DNA of 63,237 nt from Symbiobacterium terraclitae (GTDB taxonomy: Bacteria > Bacillota > Sulfobacillia > Symbiobacteriales > Symbiobacteriaceae). The position numbers and the translations under genes were made by a program. Of the stretch, positions 48,432 through 58,189 are shown piece by piece; position 1 is the stretch's first letter; every line of letters starts with the position of its first letter. The stretch is taken from contig NZ_JAGGLG010000024.1 in the NCBI RefSeq assembly GCF_017874315.1, positions 1 to 63,237 of the forward strand. The letters are read 5' to 3'. A model generated the notes under the pieces. It saw nothing but the letters and a program-made list of their open reading frames with translations. It was not told where the DNA came from and searched no databases.

Positions 48432-49529
48432 CTACGTGTCGGTGCCGGTCACCACGACGAATTGAGACACCTGTGGCTTGACGGCCTTGTCGGGCCTGAG
48501 AGCAGCCGCAGAGGACGGCGACGCCGCAAGGTCGTCTCTTGGAAGGCTTGGTCCTGACACTTCCTTGGCACCGTCGCCGTTCACGAACACAAACGTGAAG
48601 TAGCTGGTCGTCTCGACCAGGTCGTCGCGCAGAATCCGGCCGGAGTTGGTGTGTCCCAGCACCGCCGGCCCCTCCGCGCCCGAGGCCTCCATGGCCATCA
48701 GGAGCACGGCCACCGCCCCGGGCGAGTCCAGGTGGTCGTTGCCCATGCCCAGCAGCCGGTCCAGGTCGCCCGCCATGACTGCCGCCAGCGTCTCCTCGTC
48801 CCGGGCCTCGGCCTCGGCGCGCGTGAGGTAGTGGGAGAAGTCTACGGAGGCCACCAGGATCCGTCCGGGACCCAGTTGCTCCGCGAGGCCGTCCGCGAGC
48901 CGCTTGAGCTCCGGCAGCGTGAGGTTCCGGTGGAGGACCAGCGGCACGACGCGCGCCCCGGGCGCGTGGTACTTGATGTAGGGCATCAGGGTGCCCATCG
49001 AGTGCTCCCGCGCGAGCACCGCCTCGTCCACGGCGGCCAGGCCGGCGGCCACCAGGGCGTCCACCGCCGCGCGGTCGGCCTCCACGAGCCCGAAGTCGGT
49101 CTGCCAGGACCGCCGGCCGGTGATGACCGGTTGCCCGGCCGCGTCGTGGTTCGGCCCCACCAGGAAGATGACCTCAGGCGGCTCGGCCTCCAGCTGCAGG
49201 AAGAAGCCCGAGAGGAGCTCCGCCGCCAGGTCGTGGTGCGGCACGAGTCCCCCGGCCAGGGGGCCGGCGACCGTGGCCGCCGCCCCCCTGGCCGCCTCGA
49301 GGCCGCCGTAGAACAGCTTCGGATTGAAGAACACGTTGGGCTGAGCCGGTTCGGGCGCCGCCGGCAACCGTTCGTCCGGCTCGGGCGCGACCGGCGAAGG
49401 CCCGTCGTCCCCGGCCCCTGCCAGCCCGAGCGGGCCCCGGGCAGACCCGGGCGGCCCCCCTGCGAGCCCCAGCAGGCCGGTCGCAATCACCAGGACCAGC
49501 GCCGCCGCCAGCTGCCGCCGCCCTACCAC
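48432..49529 (-). CDS. Memo-like protein (AmmeMemoRadiSam system protein B family), secreted
   Basis: The 365-residue protein starts at a GTG that overlaps the alpha-2-macroglobulin stop and has an N-terminal hydrophobic signal (LAAALVLVIATGLLGLAGG). The Memo domain shows the metal-site His residues in LVPHHDLAAELL, GPNHDAAGQPV and SVDFSHYLT, and the later DSPGAVAVLLMAM where the human protein has a Cys. Memo-type proteins resemble non-haem iron dioxygenases; this exported subgroup has no known reaction. The coding region stops after a Ser/Ala-rich linker and the start of an Ig-like domain. It is translated with the alpha-2-macroglobulin gene. Confidence 0.8.
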   Translation of the reverse strand: MVGRRQLAAALVLVIATGLLGLAGGPPGSARGPLGLAGAGDDGPSPVAPEPDERLPAAPEPAQPNVFFNPKLFYGGLEAARGAAATVAGPLAGGLVPHHDLAAELLSGFFLQLEAEPPEVIFLVGPNHDAAGQPVITGRRSWQTDFGLVEADRAAVDALVAAGLAAVDEAVLAREHSMGTLMPYIKYHAPGARVVPLVLHRNLTLPELKRLADGLAEQLGPGRILVASVDFSHYLTRAEAEARDEETLAAVMAGDLDRLLGMGNDHLDSPGAVAVLLMAMEASGAEGPAVLGHTNSGRILRDDLVETTSYFTFVFVNGDGAKEVSGPSLPRDDLAASPSSAAALRPDKAVKPQVSQFVVVTGTDT

Positions 49530-52500
49530 TTGATGCTCACCGCCTCCGCCGGGCTCAGGGCGTAGACCAGGCCGCTCTTCTGGTGCTGCAGCACGGCCTC
49601 CTCGGCCCGGTACTCGCCGGCCGAGACCACCCGGGCGCGGTACCTGATGGGCCAGCCGTTTTTCTGGGCCCAGAACGTCACCCGCTGCCCATCCACCTGC
49701 AGGGCCCAGCTGTTGTACGTCGACCAGTCGACCCGCTGACCGTAGGCCCAGGGCCGCTCCAGATAGCGGAGCCCGGAGGGCAGCGTATCGGTCAGCTCGT
49801 AGCCCCCCTCCGGCGCATTGGCCGGCAGGGTGTAGGAGATCGTGACGGTGACGATGTCGCCCGGCTTCCATTTCTCGGGCGCCGGGGAGTAGCTGCGCAC
49901 CACCCTGCCACCGGCCGCCGTCACGGTGGGCCGCCCCGCCGTCGTGTACGTGACCACCGCGGCCACGCTGCCCTGCACCTTCGTGATCTCCAGCGAAGCC
50001 AGTTCATCCGGCCGCAGGGCCAGCGCCAGCCGCTCGCCCGGCCTGAGCTCCTTCTCATGCGCCGCGCCGTTCAGGCGGTAGGCGATGCCCACCGGCTCTC
50101 CCTTCAGGGCATCCAGCCCGCTCTTCGCCGCCAGCAGCAGCTCCAGGTGCACCAGGCTCTCCTCGGGCTGGTGCTCCGCGAGGTAGCTGATCATCCGGGC
50201 AGCATCCGCCTCGCCCAGCTTGGCGGCGAGGACCGCGGCCAACGCGGTCATCTCCAGCTGCTCGTCCCGGTTCGCACCCGCGGTCAGCCGCAGGTCCCGG
50301 CCGATCTCCTCGCCGTGCACCGCCACGAAGCGCCGGTGGACCGGCCGCACCGCCTCCAGGTCGCCCAGCTCGGCGGCGGCCAGCATGCCGTAGAGCTGCT
50401 CCCACGGGGTCAGCTCCGGCTCGGCCAGCAACTCGTGGGCGGCCAGGAGCACCGGCTCGCCCAGGCCGGCCAGGCCGTAGAGTGCCATGGCCTTCCGCTC
50501 GCGGCTCTCCCCGCTGTCCTCCAGCACCCGCCGGAAGTACAGGGAGAGCGCGACCCGGTCGAACCGCTCCGGCGCCAGGTCGGCCGCCAGGGCCGAGAGC
50601 TTCAGGTCGCCGTCGCTGTACGGCAGGATGGCGATGGACCCGTCGGACGTCTGGTAGCGGAACGTCTCCAGTTCAGGCTCGGGCCAGGGGTCCTCCCAGC
50701 CGAAGTGCTCCTTGAGCAGCTCTGCGGCGACCGTGCGCGCCAGCTTCGCCTCGAAGCGGTTGCTCCAGAGCCAGCGGTTGCGGTGCAGCAGGTCCAGGTA
50801 GCGGCCCCGCTCCCAGTCGAGGAAGGTCACGTGGGTCAGCCCCTCGTCGGCTCCGGCCAACCTGACCCCGGGCTCCAGCAGCCGGAAGTCGACCCGGTTC
50901 ACGACGAGATGGGTCTCGCGCGCCGCAAAGGTGCGCTCCAGTGCGTCCGACAGGCCGCCCGCCGCGGCGGTGACCCGCACGGAGTAGGTGCCGGCGGCCG
51001 GCAGCGGCTCCAACGGCACGGAGACGGGATCGAAGGGACGGCCGGCCAGTTCCAGGCGCTGCCGGTAGCCCGAGGGCCCCTCCACCTCGATCCGGTAGCT
51101 CACCCGTTCACCGGCTGTCAGCGCGGTGCCGTAGGCGCGCACCTGGAAGATGGGCCGCTCGCCCACCAGGAAGGTCTCGCCCATCACCAGGTCGGCGAAG
51201 AAGGGCAGCCTGACGGGGATGGCGATCGCGCCGTTCCCCGCCTCGACGGTCTCGGGGCGGAAGGCCTGGTAGGTCAGCCGCCAGCTGGTGAGGTTGTCGG
51301 GCACGCGGAAGGAGGCGGCGGCCCGGCCCGCGGCGTCGGTGGTCACGCTGGTGAAGAGGACGGCGTCCTTGAAGTCACGGCGCACACCGCCGCCCTCGCC
51401 GCCCTTCTCCGCCGCACCCGCGCCGGGGGGCGGCTCGTGTGAGCCGTAGGTCCGCAGAACGCCCGAGCGGACCCAATCGCCGTACAGGTCGCCCAGGATG
51501 TCGACATACTGCTCCCGCAGCGCGAAGAGCGCCTCGTCCACCAGGTTCAGGTTGACCACCGCCCCGGCGGCGGGCCGTCCCTGCGCATCCTGCACCGCCA
51601 CCTGCACCCGCACCTCGTCGCCGGGGCGGTACTCGGCCTGGTCGGGCGTCACGGTCACCCGGAGGCGCCGCTCCTCCGGGTCGACCCAGATGGTCCGCTC
51701 CGCGGACAGGTAACCCCTGCCGTAAAAGGCGACGCCGTAAAGGGTGAGGTTGGGGAGGTCGGCGGCCTCCAGCGCCACGGTATGCGCGGGCGAGTCCTTC
51801 ACGGTGTACCCCCGGATTCCCCTCCGGGCGGTGAAGAAGAGGAAGCCGTCGGGCCGGTCATCCAGCCTGATGTAACCCTTCTGAAACACGTACTCCACCG
51901 GCTCCCCAATCGACACCCGGTACTTCTCGGGGTCTGCGGCGACCAACTGCGGCCAGCCCCCGTAATCGGGGTACGAGAACCACTCGCCGGCGACCCAGGC
52001 GCTGCCGGTGAGCCACAGGCCGCGGGAGTCCTGCACCCGGTAGCGCACCTCGTACTGCTTCTCGCGGTCGATTGGGAACTGGAACACCGCGCGCCCGTCG
52101 GCATCGCTCTCCACGGTAGCCTTCCCGACCTGCCGGTGGGCGGGCTCGTACCGGTACTGCTTGCGCACGACCTTCTCAATGAAGTCGTAGGTCTCCCCGA
52201 CCTCAATGCGGTTCCAGTTCTGCTCGACCAGCGTGAACTCCACCGGCCTGCCCGCTACCGGGGGACCCTGCTCGTCCCGCCCGGTGCCTGCGCCTGCCTG
52301 ACCCAGCACCACCTGGTTCAGCTGCACCGTCACGGTGGCCCGGTCGCCGGTCCGGGTCGTCTCGGGCTGCGCCATCACGTCGCGCTGGAACAGCTGGACC
52401 GCCTGCTCTTCGACCACCTCGCCCACCTCGGGTTCGCCGCCGGTGACGTAGAGGTAGAGCGTGTCCCGCCACCCCCAGGTCTCGCCTGAGTGGGGCGGCG

Positions 52501-54394
52501 TGTAGGAGATGACGGCCTCGCCGTTGGCGTCGGTGGTCACACTGCCCTGGAGTCCATCCCAGCCGATGCGGTAGTTCAGCTTCATGCCGGGCACCGGCGT
52601 CCCCTCAAAGAAGGTGGCCCGCACCCGGAAATTGACCGTCTCACCGGAGAAGAGGGCCTCCCGGTCCGGGGTCACCTCGATCTGATAGGCCGGCTTGGCG
52701 TAGGTGGCCACCTCAAACCACCGGCTGGCGAAGTGCTCCTCGCCCACCAGGAGGCTCACCTGGTAGTGTCCGGGGGTCAGGTTGGGCAGCGGCAAGCTGC
52801 CGATGAAGCTGGAGCGCTCCACCGGGAGCGTGGCGCTCACCAGGGTGGCCGGCCGGCCGTCCCCCCGCCAGTAGTCGTTCCGGGTGATCTCCACCCGTAC
52901 CGTCTCCACCGGCCGGGCCTCCGGCTCGCGGGGGTGGAGGATGCCCCAGACGTGGACCGTGTCCGCGGGCTTGTAGATGGTGCGGTCGAGGTAGAGGTAG
53001 CGCCAGTAGAGCTCCGCCTGCGACTCGTCCCGGCCGCTTCCGTACCGGTACCAGTAGTCGTGCGGCGCGGTGTGCACCACGGCCTCCTTCGACCCGGAAC
53101 GGGCGATCCAGAACTGATGCGGCACCTCGCCGCCGGCGTTTCGGGCCTCCACCCAGGCCACCCCGTCGGCGTCGGCGGTGGCCGCCTGCTCCCCGTCGGT
53201 CCGGTAGAGCGCCGCGCCCGCGGCCGGGCGGCCCGTCGCCAGGTCGTTCAGCCAGACCAGGCTGCCCGTCGTGCTCTCGGCCACGTAGTAGGAGAGGTCG
53301 GTCACCTGGAAGCGCACCTGGCGGACCGCGTCACCCAGCCGGACCTCCGCGAGGTAGTACCCCGGCGGCACGGGCTCGGGCAGCACGAGGTAGCGCCAGC
53401 CGTCCAGCTCCACCGGCTTCAGGTCGAGCGTGGTGACGGGGGACAGCCCGTCGGTGGGCTCCCGGTGGCGCTGGCGCGCCAGGCTGCTCCACCCGGGAAG
53501 CGCGGCGGCCTCCTGCAGCGCAGCTGCGTAGCGCGCGGCGTCTGGGTACCGGTAGACCGCGACCGAGTAGGTGTCACCTGCGCCGGGGCCCCACATGCTG
53601 AAGTACGGGGTCGTGTCCGGGGCAAACTCCGCGGCCGCGTCGTGGAGGACGAACGACCGCGGCGACGTCTCGGCCGAGGGATCGGCCGTCTCGAAGGCGA
53701 AGGTGTGGGCTCCCAGCCGCCCCTCGCCCCGGGTGCGGCCCAGCCCCTCCCTGAGGGTGACGGTGTAGATGGTGCCCGGCTCCAGCGGCTCGGTGGGCAC
53801 GAAGACCGCCGTCTTCCTGTGCCGCTCCCACCGGCCCTTCACCGGCGGGCTGATGCTGAAGAACTCGGACGGGTCGGCGTAGTCGTCGTGGGTGAAGGTG
53901 AACTCGATGCCGGTGTTCACGGGCACGCCCGTCGACTGGTGCGCCGGCAGGGTGCCCAGCAGCCGGAACTCGGCGCGCGTCTGGAAGGACCACTGGTAGT
54001 CCCGGTCGACCCCGGCCGCCTGCGCGAGGCGGAAGCGGTAGATCCGGTCGGGCTGCAGGGCGGCGGCGGGGGCAATGGTAAAGCGCGTCCCCTCCGCGTC
54101 GGTCTGCTCAACCCGCAGTTCCACTGCCGGCTCCACCGAGAGGGCGGCCCGCACCGTGGCCAGCGCGAGCGGGCGCCTGCTGGAGAGGATCAGCTCGCCC
54201 GCGGGGTCGAGCCCCGCCGGATCGAACACGGCCGGTTCCAGCGACACGTCGGCCTCGACGGCCGCCCCGGCCTCGGGCGGCGGGGGCGGAGGCGGTGAAG
54301 CGGTTTGCCTGCCCCAGGGGCGGATGACCATGACCGCGGTCAGAATCAGCGCAAGCGCGGCCACCAGCGCGATCGCGGTGCGTCTGGTGCGCAT
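49523..54394 (-). CDS. alpha-2-macroglobulin-family protein without thioester motif
   Basis: The 1623-residue protein has one N-terminal hydrophobic segment (TAIALVAALALILTAVMV) that is a signal or anchor, a Pro run, then Ig-like and macroglobulin domains. Cues include FEFTF-type Big_5-like strand TGVPVNTGIEFTFTH, the MG2 region YWRYLYLDRTIYKPADTVHV, LNLVDEALFALREQY before the bait-like Gly-rich loop, and VPDNLTSWRLTYQAF of the A2M domain. The CxEQ thioester sequence expected afterwards is absent. Such bacterial proteins trap or sense proteases at the cell envelope. It is the first gene of a pair with the Memo-like gene. Confidence 0.9.
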   Translation of the reverse strand: MRTRRTAIALVAALALILTAVMVIRPWGRQTASPPPPPPPEAGAAVEADVSLEPAVFDPAGLDPAGELILSSRRPLALATVRAALSVEPAVELRVEQTDAEGTRFTIAPAAALQPDRIYRFRLAQAAGVDRDYQWSFQTRAEFRLLGTLPAHQSTGVPVNTGIEFTFTHDDYADPSEFFSISPPVKGRWERHRKTAVFVPTEPLEPGTIYTVTLREGLGRTRGEGRLGAHTFAFETADPSAETSPRSFVLHDAAAEFAPDTTPYFSMWGPGAGDTYSVAVYRYPDAARYAAALQEAAALPGWSSLARQRHREPTDGLSPVTTLDLKPVELDGWRYLVLPEPVPPGYYLAEVRLGDAVRQVRFQVTDLSYYVAESTTGSLVWLNDLATGRPAAGAALYRTDGEQAATADADGVAWVEARNAGGEVPHQFWIARSGSKEAVVHTAPHDYWYRYGSGRDESQAELYWRYLYLDRTIYKPADTVHVWGILHPREPEARPVETVRVEITRNDYWRGDGRPATLVSATLPVERSSFIGSLPLPNLTPGHYQVSLLVGEEHFASRWFEVATYAKPAYQIEVTPDREALFSGETVNFRVRATFFEGTPVPGMKLNYRIGWDGLQGSVTTDANGEAVISYTPPHSGETWGWRDTLYLYVTGGEPEVGEVVEEQAVQLFQRDVMAQPETTRTGDRATVTVQLNQVVLGQAGAGTGRDEQGPPVAGRPVEFTLVEQNWNRIEVGETYDFIEKVVRKQYRYEPAHRQVGKATVESDADGRAVFQFPIDREKQYEVRYRVQDSRGLWLTGSAWVAGEWFSYPDYGGWPQLVAADPEKYRVSIGEPVEYVFQKGYIRLDDRPDGFLFFTARRGIRGYTVKDSPAHTVALEAADLPNLTLYGVAFYGRGYLSAERTIWVDPEERRLRVTVTPDQAEYRPGDEVRVQVAVQDAQGRPAAGAVVNLNLVDEALFALREQYVDILGDLYGDWVRSGVLRTYGSHEPPPGAGAAEKGGEGGGVRRDFKDAVLFTSVTTDAAGRAAASFRVPDNLTSWRLTYQAFRPETVEAGNGAIAIPVRLPFFADLVMGETFLVGERPIFQVRAYGTALTAGERVSYRIEVEGPSGYRQRLELAGRPFDPVSVPLEPLPAAGTYSVRVTAAAGGLSDALERTFAARETHLVVNRVDFRLLEPGVRLAGADEGLTHVTFLDWERGRYLDLLHRNRWLWSNRFEAKLARTVAAELLKEHFGWEDPWPEPELETFRYQTSDGSIAILPYSDGDLKLSALAADLAPERFDRVALSLYFRRVLEDSGESRERKAMALYGLAGLGEPVLLAAHELLAEPELTPWEQLYGMLAAAELGDLEAVRPVHRRFVAVHGEEIGRDLRLTAGANRDEQLEMTALAAVLAAKLGEADAARMISYLAEHQPEESLVHLELLLAAKSGLDALKGEPVGIAYRLNGAAHEKELRPGERLALALRPDELASLEITKVQGSVAAVVTYTTAGRPTVTAAGGRVVRSYSPAPEKWKPGDIVTVTISYTLPANAPEGGYELTDTLPSGLRYLERPWAYGQRVDWSTYNSWALQVDGQRVTFWAQKNGWPIRYRARVVSAGEYRAEEAVLQHQKSGLVYALSPAEAVSIKW

Positions 54395-54710
54395 GCGGCA
54401 TCACTCCCGGCATCAGGATTCCGCTAACTCACGCGTTCGACGATTCTGCCGGATGCGAAGTTTCGCCGTGGGCAACAGGGGGGGAACAGGCGGGCACGGG
54501 CCCAGCGGCTGTGGCATTCGGTTCGCTGCGCGCGTCGGGGGCGGGAGGCGCCTGCCGGCACCTCCCGCCCCCGCATCGCAGCCTATGCCGCCTCGGGCGG
54601 ATCCATCGGACCCTTCCCTGCCTGGCCTGTCAACCGGCCCGGCGCCTCAGGGGTTCACCAGCCTGGCCCTTCCCCGTGCGGGTACGTCGCCGGCCGCAGT
54701 TCCGCCCGCA
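54395..54710. other. spacer between his operon and alpha-2-macroglobulin gene
   Basis: No gene is supported. A 12-bp perfect stem (GGGGGCGGGAGG and complement) at 54537-54572 probably ends the his operon transcript; promoter elements for the alpha-2-macroglobulin gene could not be recognised. Confidence 0.45.
54537..54572 (-). terminator. hairpin at the end of the his operon
   Basis: 12-bp GC-only-type stem with an inner GCC/GGC pair. It lacks a T-run, so termination efficiency is uncertain. Confidence 0.55.
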
Positions 54711-55799
54711 TCAACCGCCTCGCAGCACCGCCTCCAGGGCCGCCACGAAGCGGGCGTTCTCCTCCGGCGTCCCCACCGTCACCCGCAGGTGGGTCGGCAG
54801 GCCGAAGGAGCCGCAGGGGCGCACCAGCACGCCGCGCCGCAGGAGCCGGTCGAACACCTCGGCCGCCGGCCGCCCCGCGTCGAACAGGACGAAGTTGGCC
54901 TCGCTGGCCACGTACGGCAGCCCCAGCCGCTCGAAGGCGGCGTAGAGATACGCCCTGCCCTCCCGGGTGAGGGCCTGGGTGCGCTGCAGGTGCTCCACGT
55001 CGTCCAGGGCCGCCAGCCCCGCCGCCACCGCGAGCCCGTTGACGCTGAAGGGATCCCGGGCGGTATAGAGCGGCGCCAGGACCTCCGGCCGCATGATCCC
55101 GTACCCGAGCCGGAGGCCGGCCATGCCGTAGATCTTGCTGAACGTCCGGGTGACCACCAGGTTGGGGTGGTCCAGCAGCAGCGAGCGGCTGTCAAACGGC
55201 GTCGTGTCGAACTCCCGGTAGGCCTCGTCCAGCACCACCAGGGTCGACGCCGGAATTCGCGCCATCGCCCGCCGCAGGTCCGCCTCGGGAAAGACCGCCC
55301 CGGTGGGGTTGTTGGGCCGGCAGAGGAAGAGCAGCCGTGCCCCATGCCGGGCCGCGGCCTCCGCCATCGCCGGCAGGTCCATGGTCCAGCCCGCCAGCGG
55401 CACCTCGACGACCTCCGCGCCCATCAGCTCGCCGACAAAGCGGTACGCCGAGAAGGAGGTCCCGGGCACCACGATCGGGTCGCCGGGCTCCAGGAAGACC
55501 TCGGCCAGCAGCCGGAAGACCTCGTCGGATCCGTTGCCCACCAGGAACCAGTCCGCCGGCAGGTCCCACAGGCGGCCCAGCCGCTCCCGGAGCGCCCGGG
55601 CGCTCCCCTCGGGGTAGGTGTGCGCCCTCGCCAGCGCCGCCCGGACCGCCTCCACCGCCCGGGGAGACGGCCCCAGCGGGTTCTCGTTCTGATTCAGCTT
55701 CACCAGGTCGGTGAGCCCCAGCTCCCGCTGCACGTCCTCCACGGGCTTGCCGGGAACGTAGGGCCTCATCGCCTGCACGGCGGCGCGCACACCCGCCAC
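54711..55799 (-). CDS. hisC: histidinol-phosphate aminotransferase
   Basis: The 362-residue fold-type I aminotransferase has LNQNENPLGPSP near residue 35, RPNNPTG at 161-167, DEAYREF and the PLP lysine (Lys222) in TRTFSKIYGMAGLRLGYG. It converts imidazole-acetol phosphate to histidinol phosphate. The GTG at 55799 is chosen because GGAGGA lies about nine bases upstream; other in-frame GTGs are close by. It is the last gene of the his operon, immediately after hisIE. Confidence 0.92.
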   Translation of the reverse strand: MAGVRAAVQAMRPYVPGKPVEDVQRELGLTDLVKLNQNENPLGPSPRAVEAVRAALARAHTYPEGSARALRERLGRLWDLPADWFLVGNGSDEVFRLLAEVFLEPGDPIVVPGTSFSAYRFVGELMGAEVVEVPLAGWTMDLPAMAEAAARHGARLLFLCRPNNPTGAVFPEADLRRAMARIPASTLVVLDEAYREFDTTPFDSRSLLLDHPNLVVTRTFSKIYGMAGLRLGYGIMRPEVLAPLYTARDPFSVNGLAVAAGLAALDDVEHLQRTQALTREGRAYLYAAFERLGLPYVASEANFVLFDAGRPAAEVFDRLLRRGVLVRPCGSFGLPTHLRVTVGTPEENARFVAALEAVLRGG

Positions 55800-55804
55800 G
55801 GCCC

Positions 55805-56497
55805 TCACTCCTCCTTCTTCTCCCGCCGCTTCCCCCGCCGGCTGGCCAGCTGCTCCGCCACGTCCTGCGGGCCCAGGCCGTTGTCCACCAGGGCGACGAG
55901 GGTGTGGAACCAGACGTCTGCCACCTCGAAGGCCAGGTTCTCCCTGTCGCGGTTCTTCACGGCGAGGACCACCTCGGTGGCCTCCTCGCCGATCTTCTTG
56001 CAGTAGGCGTCGGGCCCCTTGCTGAAGAGCTTGCTGGTGTAGCTGGCGGGATCCGGGCGGGCCCGCCGGTCCAGCAGGACGGCGGTCACCTCCCGCAGGA
56101 TCGTGCCGATGTCGTATGGCACCGTCTCGTCGGGCTGGATGGGCCAGAAGGCGGTGCCGATCATGGCGCGGGGAGAGCCGTCCACCCGCCGGGTGAAGCA
56201 GGAGTAGGTGCCCTCGTGACATGCCACCCCCTCCTGTTCCACGAGGAGCAGGAGCGAGTCGCCGTCGCAGTCGGTGCGCACCTCCCGGACCCGCTGGTAG
56301 TGGCCCGACGTGCCTCCCTTCTGCCACAGGCACTGCCGGCTCCGGGACCAGTACCAGGCGGTGCCGGTCTCGAGCGTGAGGTGCAGCGCTTCCTCGTTCA
56401 TGTATGCCTGCATCAGCACCTGGCCGGTCCGCACGTCCTGCGCGATGGCCGGAATCAGCCCGTCCGGCCCCCACTTCAGCTTGACCGTCTCCATCAT
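55805..56497 (-). CDS. hisIE: bifunctional phosphoribosyl-AMP cyclohydrolase / phosphoribosyl-ATP pyrophosphatase
   Basis: A 230-residue fusion. Residues 1-115 are HisI, with the zinc and catalytic motifs [20 protein letters not shown] and SCFTRRV. Residues 125-215 are HisE (YTSKLFSKG, then [15 protein letters not shown] and FEVADVWFH). It catalyses the second and third steps of histidine synthesis. The C-terminus is very basic ([12 protein letters not shown]). The start overlaps the hisF stop by ATGA. Confidence 0.94.
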   Translation of the reverse strand: MMETVKLKWGPDGLIPAIAQDVRTGQVLMQAYMNEEALHLTLETGTAWYWSRSRQCLWQKGGTSGHYQRVREVRTDCDGDSLLLLVEQEGVACHEGTYSCFTRRVDGSPRAMIGTAFWPIQPDETVPYDIGTILREVTAVLLDRRARPDPASYTSKLFSKGPDAYCKKIGEEATEVVLAVKNRDRENLAFEVADVWFHTLVALVDNGLGPQDVAEQLASRRGKRREKKEE

Positions 56498-57258
56498 GAT
56501 CGCACCAGCACCCCTCTCTCCCGGAGGAAGGCCTTCACCTCCCCCACCGTGTGCTCGCCGCTGTGGAAGATCGAGGCGGCCAGGGCGGCGTCGGCCCGGC
56601 CAGCGGTGAGAACTTCGGCGATGTCCGCCAGGCTCCCTGCCCCGCCGGATGCGATCACGGGGACCCCCACCGCGTCGGCCAGGGCCTGGTGGAGCGGGAT
56701 GTCGTAGCCCTCGCGGGTGCCGTCGGCGTCCATGGACGTGACCAGCAGCTCGCCCGCGCCGCGCCGGGCGGCCTCCGCGGCCCAGGCCACCGCGTCGATG
56801 CCCGTGGGGGTCCGGCCGCCGTGCAGCCAGACCTCCCAGCCCCCCTCGGGCCGCCGCTTGCAGTCGATGGCCACCACCAGGGTGGAGGAGCCGAACTGGT
56901 CGGCGATCTCGTTGATGAGGTCAGGCCGGAGGACGGCCGCGGTGTTGACCGAGACCTTGTCCGCCCCGGCCCGCAGGTAGGCCTTCACGTGCTCCACCGT
57001 GCTGACACCCCCGCCGATGGTGAGCGGGATGAAGACCTGCTCCGCCGCGCGGCTCAGGAGGTCGAGGGTGGCCGCCCGCCCCTCGTAGGAGGCGTTGATG
57101 TCGAGGAAGACGATCTCGTCCGCCCCCTGCCGGTCGTACGCGGCGGCGAGCGCCACCGGGTCGCCGGCGTCCCAGGTGTTCAGGTGGAACTGGACGTTCT
57201 TGACCACCCGCCCGTCCCTGATGTCCAGGCAGGGGATGATGCGCTTCGCCAGGGGCAC
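56494..57258 (-). CDS. hisF: imidazole glycerol phosphate synthase, cyclase subunit
   Basis: The 254-residue TIM barrel has Asp11-type [16 protein letters not shown] at the start, the second catalytic Asp in [12 protein letters not shown] and [11 protein letters not shown] in the phosphate-binding loop. With HisH it makes imidazole glycerol phosphate and AICAR. The GTG at 57258 follows GAGGAGG by ten bases; codons farther upstream are outside the conserved start. A 150-base gap separates it from hisA, with no gene in it. Confidence 0.95.
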   Translation of the reverse strand: MPLAKRIIPCLDIRDGRVVKNVQFHLNTWDAGDPVALAAAYDRQGADEIVFLDINASYEGRAATLDLLSRAAEQVFIPLTIGGGVSTVEHVKAYLRAGADKVSVNTAAVLRPDLINEIADQFGSSTLVVAIDCKRRPEGGWEVWLHGGRTPTGIDAVAWAAEAARRGAGELLVTSMDADGTREGYDIPLHQALADAVGVPVIASGGAGSLADIAEVLTAGRADAALAASIFHSGEHTVGEVKAFLRERGVLVRS

Positions 57259-57409
57259 GCTGCCTTCGCCTCCTCCTCGCTCTTGCTGGAGCACGTCCTT
57301 AGCCGCCTCAGACCCCTCGGGCTGCCGCGCGCTGCGGCCACCGGGCGGTCCGATGCGACGCCACCACGGTCTACGGCGGCCTGCCGGCCTGCTGCCGGGC
57401 CGCCCGGGG

Positions 57410-58189
57410 CTACGGCTCCGGCGCAGCCTGCCGGCAGGCCGCGAGCGCTTCCTGCAGGTCGACGGCGCCCGTGTAGAGCGCTTTGCCGAGAATCGCCCCG
57501 ACCAGGCCGGGGATCGCCATGAGCCGGCGGATGTCGTCCAGCGACGAGACCCCGCCGCTGGCGATGACGGCGAGCCCGGTCCGGCCCATGACCTCCAGTT
57601 CGGCGAAGTTGGGGCCCGTGAGCATCCCGTCGGTCGCGATGTCGGTGTAGAGGATGGTCCGCACCCCGGCGGCCCTCATCCGGGCCGCCAGGTCCACGGC
57701 CCGGACCTGCGTCACCTCCACCCAGCCCCGGGTGGCCACCAGGCCGTTCCGAGCGTCGATGGCCACGGCGATCCGGTCCGGGCCGAAGCGCTCCACCGCC
57801 CGGGCCGCCAGGTCGCCCTCCAGCGCCGAGGTGCCGATGATCGCCCGGGCGATCCCCAGCGCGAGCGCCGCCTCCACGGCCTCGAGGCTGCGCAGCCCGC
57901 CGCCCAGCTGAACCCGCACGCCGGGCACCGCAGGGTCAGCGGCCTGCTGCCCCGCCGCGCGGCGCGCAGCCTCCACAATGGCCCGCACGGCGGCGCCGTT
58001 CCGCGGACGGCCCTGCACGGCGCCGTCCAGGTCCACCACGTGGATCCAGCGGGCCCCGGCCGCCGCCCAGCGGGACGCCGCCCGCGCCGGGTCCGCATCG
58101 TAGACCGTGGCCTCGTCCATGCGGCCCTGCCGGAGCCGGACGACCTGGCCGCCCTTCAGATCGATCGCCGGGAAGAGCTCAAATCGCAT
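57410..58189 (-). CDS. hisA: phosphoribosylformimino-AICAR ribotide isomerase
   Basis: The 259-residue TIM barrel starts [17 protein letters not shown] with the catalytic Asp, and has VQLGGGLRS and [14 protein letters not shown] with the second Asp. It performs the Amadori isomerisation of ProFAR to PRFAR. An extra segment ([15 protein letters not shown]) around residue 85 is longer than usual. The start lies 34 bases inside the end of hisH, an unusually long overlap for this operon. Confidence 0.94.
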   Translation of the reverse strand: MRFELFPAIDLKGGQVVRLRQGRMDEATVYDADPARAASRWAAAGARWIHVVDLDGAVQGRPRNGAAVRAIVEAARRAAGQQAADPAVPGVRVQLGGGLRSLEAVEAALALGIARAIIGTSALEGDLAARAVERFGPDRIAVAIDARNGLVATRGWVEVTQVRAVDLAARMRAAGVRTILYTDIATDGMLTGPNFAELEVMGRTGLAVIASGGVSSLDDIRRLMAIPGLVGAILGKALYTGAVDLQEALAACRQAAPEP

